From the NCBI RefSeq assembly GCF_035938995.1, contig NZ_DASZGI010000078.1, forward strand, positions 1 through 5,016: a DNA stretch of 5,016 bases. Reading direction: 5' to 3'. The notes under the pieces were generated by a model, which was not told where the DNA came from, ran no database searches, and was given only the letters and a program-made list of their open reading frames with translations. Position 1 is the stretch's first letter. Each line of letters opens with the position of its first letter. Below, in pieces: positions 4,783-5,016 of this stretch. The position numbers were made by a program, and so were the translations under genes. Origin of the DNA: DASZGI01 sp035938995. Its GTDB lineage: Bacteria > Actinomycetota > Actinomycetes > Streptomycetales > Catenulisporaceae.

Positions 4783-5016
4783 GACGGCGCCTTCCAGGAA
4801 CCGGGGTCGGGTCGCCCGCGGTCCGGCGACCCGCCTGTGCGCGGGTCGAGGGCACGGGCACTCGCCACAGGCGTCCGCGTCATTTCCGAAGCGGCCGGAA
4901 CGCGGCGCGGCTCGGGTACGTCCGCACGCTGCGGCGGGATCGCGACGATCACGACGGGGCAGGTGGAGCGCGCCACGCAGGCTCGCGCGACCCCGCCGAG
5001 CGCGGGGCCGTCTTGG
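4779..5016 (-). CDS. Universal stress protein, C-terminal part (5' end beyond window)
   Basis: The minus strand is open from the window edge to TGA 4779-4781, giving the last 78 residues. The visible start reads GPALGGVARACVARSTCPVVIV, the last helix and strand of a USP domain, usually LGSVAR..V...CPVVVV. The ATP-binding G-S/T is G-G here, so nucleotide binding cannot be assumed. Most USPs end within a few residues of CPVVVV. This one continues for about 54 residues in a Pro/Arg/Ser-rich, probably disordered tail that includes SEMTRTPVA, reminiscent of the first residues of a CBS domain. The tail DNA contains two overlapping inverted repeats. The gene is first in a coupled pair with the BON gene. 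I expect a tandem-domain USP of the dormancy type, but the rest is outside the window. Confidence 0.8.
   Translation of the reverse strand, partial: QDGPALGGVARACVARSTCPVVIVAIPPQRADVPEPRRVPAASEMTRTPVASARALDPRTGGSPDRGRPDPGSWKAPS
4809..4848. repeat. Two overlapping, mutually exclusive inverted repeats
   Basis: Repeat 1 is GGGTCGCC (4809-4816), 8 nt, then GGCGACCC (4825-4832). Repeat 2 is CGACCCGC (4827-4834), 6 nt, then GCGGGTCG (4841-4848). Both have perfect 8-bp arms and both need bases 4827-4832, so only one can form at a time in the minus-strand RNA. They lie within the USP tail, 14 nt or more upstream of the GGAAGG site of the BON gene. This is an attenuator-like layout, but high GC raises the chance of fortuitous pairing. 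Confidence 0.55.

Noticed and set aside
4595..4861. Alternative minus-strand frame across the USP tail and BON gene
   Set aside because: It is Arg/Gly-rich with no motif, while the USP and BON frames have family segments, a ribosome binding site and coupled start and stop codons.
1..5016. tRNA, rRNA, CRISPR array, insertion sequence or attachment site
   Set aside because: I saw no cloverleaf-like segment, spaced repeat array, transposase motif or terminal inverted repeats; the region is dense ordinary chromosomal coding sequence.

Overview
The window is high-GC DNA with strong G/C third-position bias and looks like an actinomycete chromosome, either a streptomycete or a relative such as Catenulispora or Streptacidiphilus. 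The genus cannot be fixed from the sequence alone. The gene set is the kind found in actinobacterial dormancy/hypoxia (DosR/DevR-like) clusters: a DoxX-type membrane protein, a GNAT-acyl-CoA-synthetase fusion, a CoA-transferase, a BON-domain protein and universal stress protein (USP) sequences.

Layout. Positions 1-539 (minus) hold a DoxX/DoxD-like membrane protein cut by the window edge. It was found by reading the strand directly, since it has no stop inside the window. Positions 540-749 are a spacer with a near-perfect hairpin and a very strong but orphaned ribosome binding site in front of a short reading frame. Positions 750-3062 (minus) encode a 770-residue GNAT fused to an NDP-forming acyl-CoA-synthetase-like region. 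That region lacks the phosphohistidine loop and the nucleotide-binding half of ATP-grasp, so it looks like a pseudoenzyme or sensor. Its 5' end overlaps a 38-codon remnant of a USP N-terminus (3014-3130). Positions 3131-3334 form a divergent control region with two near-identical DosR-box-like sequences. Positions 3335-4576 (plus) encode an acetyl-CoA hydrolase/transferase family protein, probably from a leaderless transcript. Converging on it from the right, with overlapping stop codons, is a minus-strand pair: a USP C-terminus (4779-5016, cut by the window edge) followed by a GTGA-coupled 69-residue BON-domain protein (4573-4782).

How they may work together (inference): two box-like operators sit between a CoA-transferase and a protein acyltransferase whose fused CoA-ligase part has lost catalysis. 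This suggests joint control of acyl-CoA handling and protein acylation under hypoxic or dormancy stress, with USP, BON and DoxX proteins as the usual companions. The most unusual points are the selectively stripped synthetase domains, the apparent USP/GNAT deletion junction from which the fusion gene now starts, the paired boxes with a leaderless promoter, and two mutually exclusive hairpins in the USP tail just before the BON gene.
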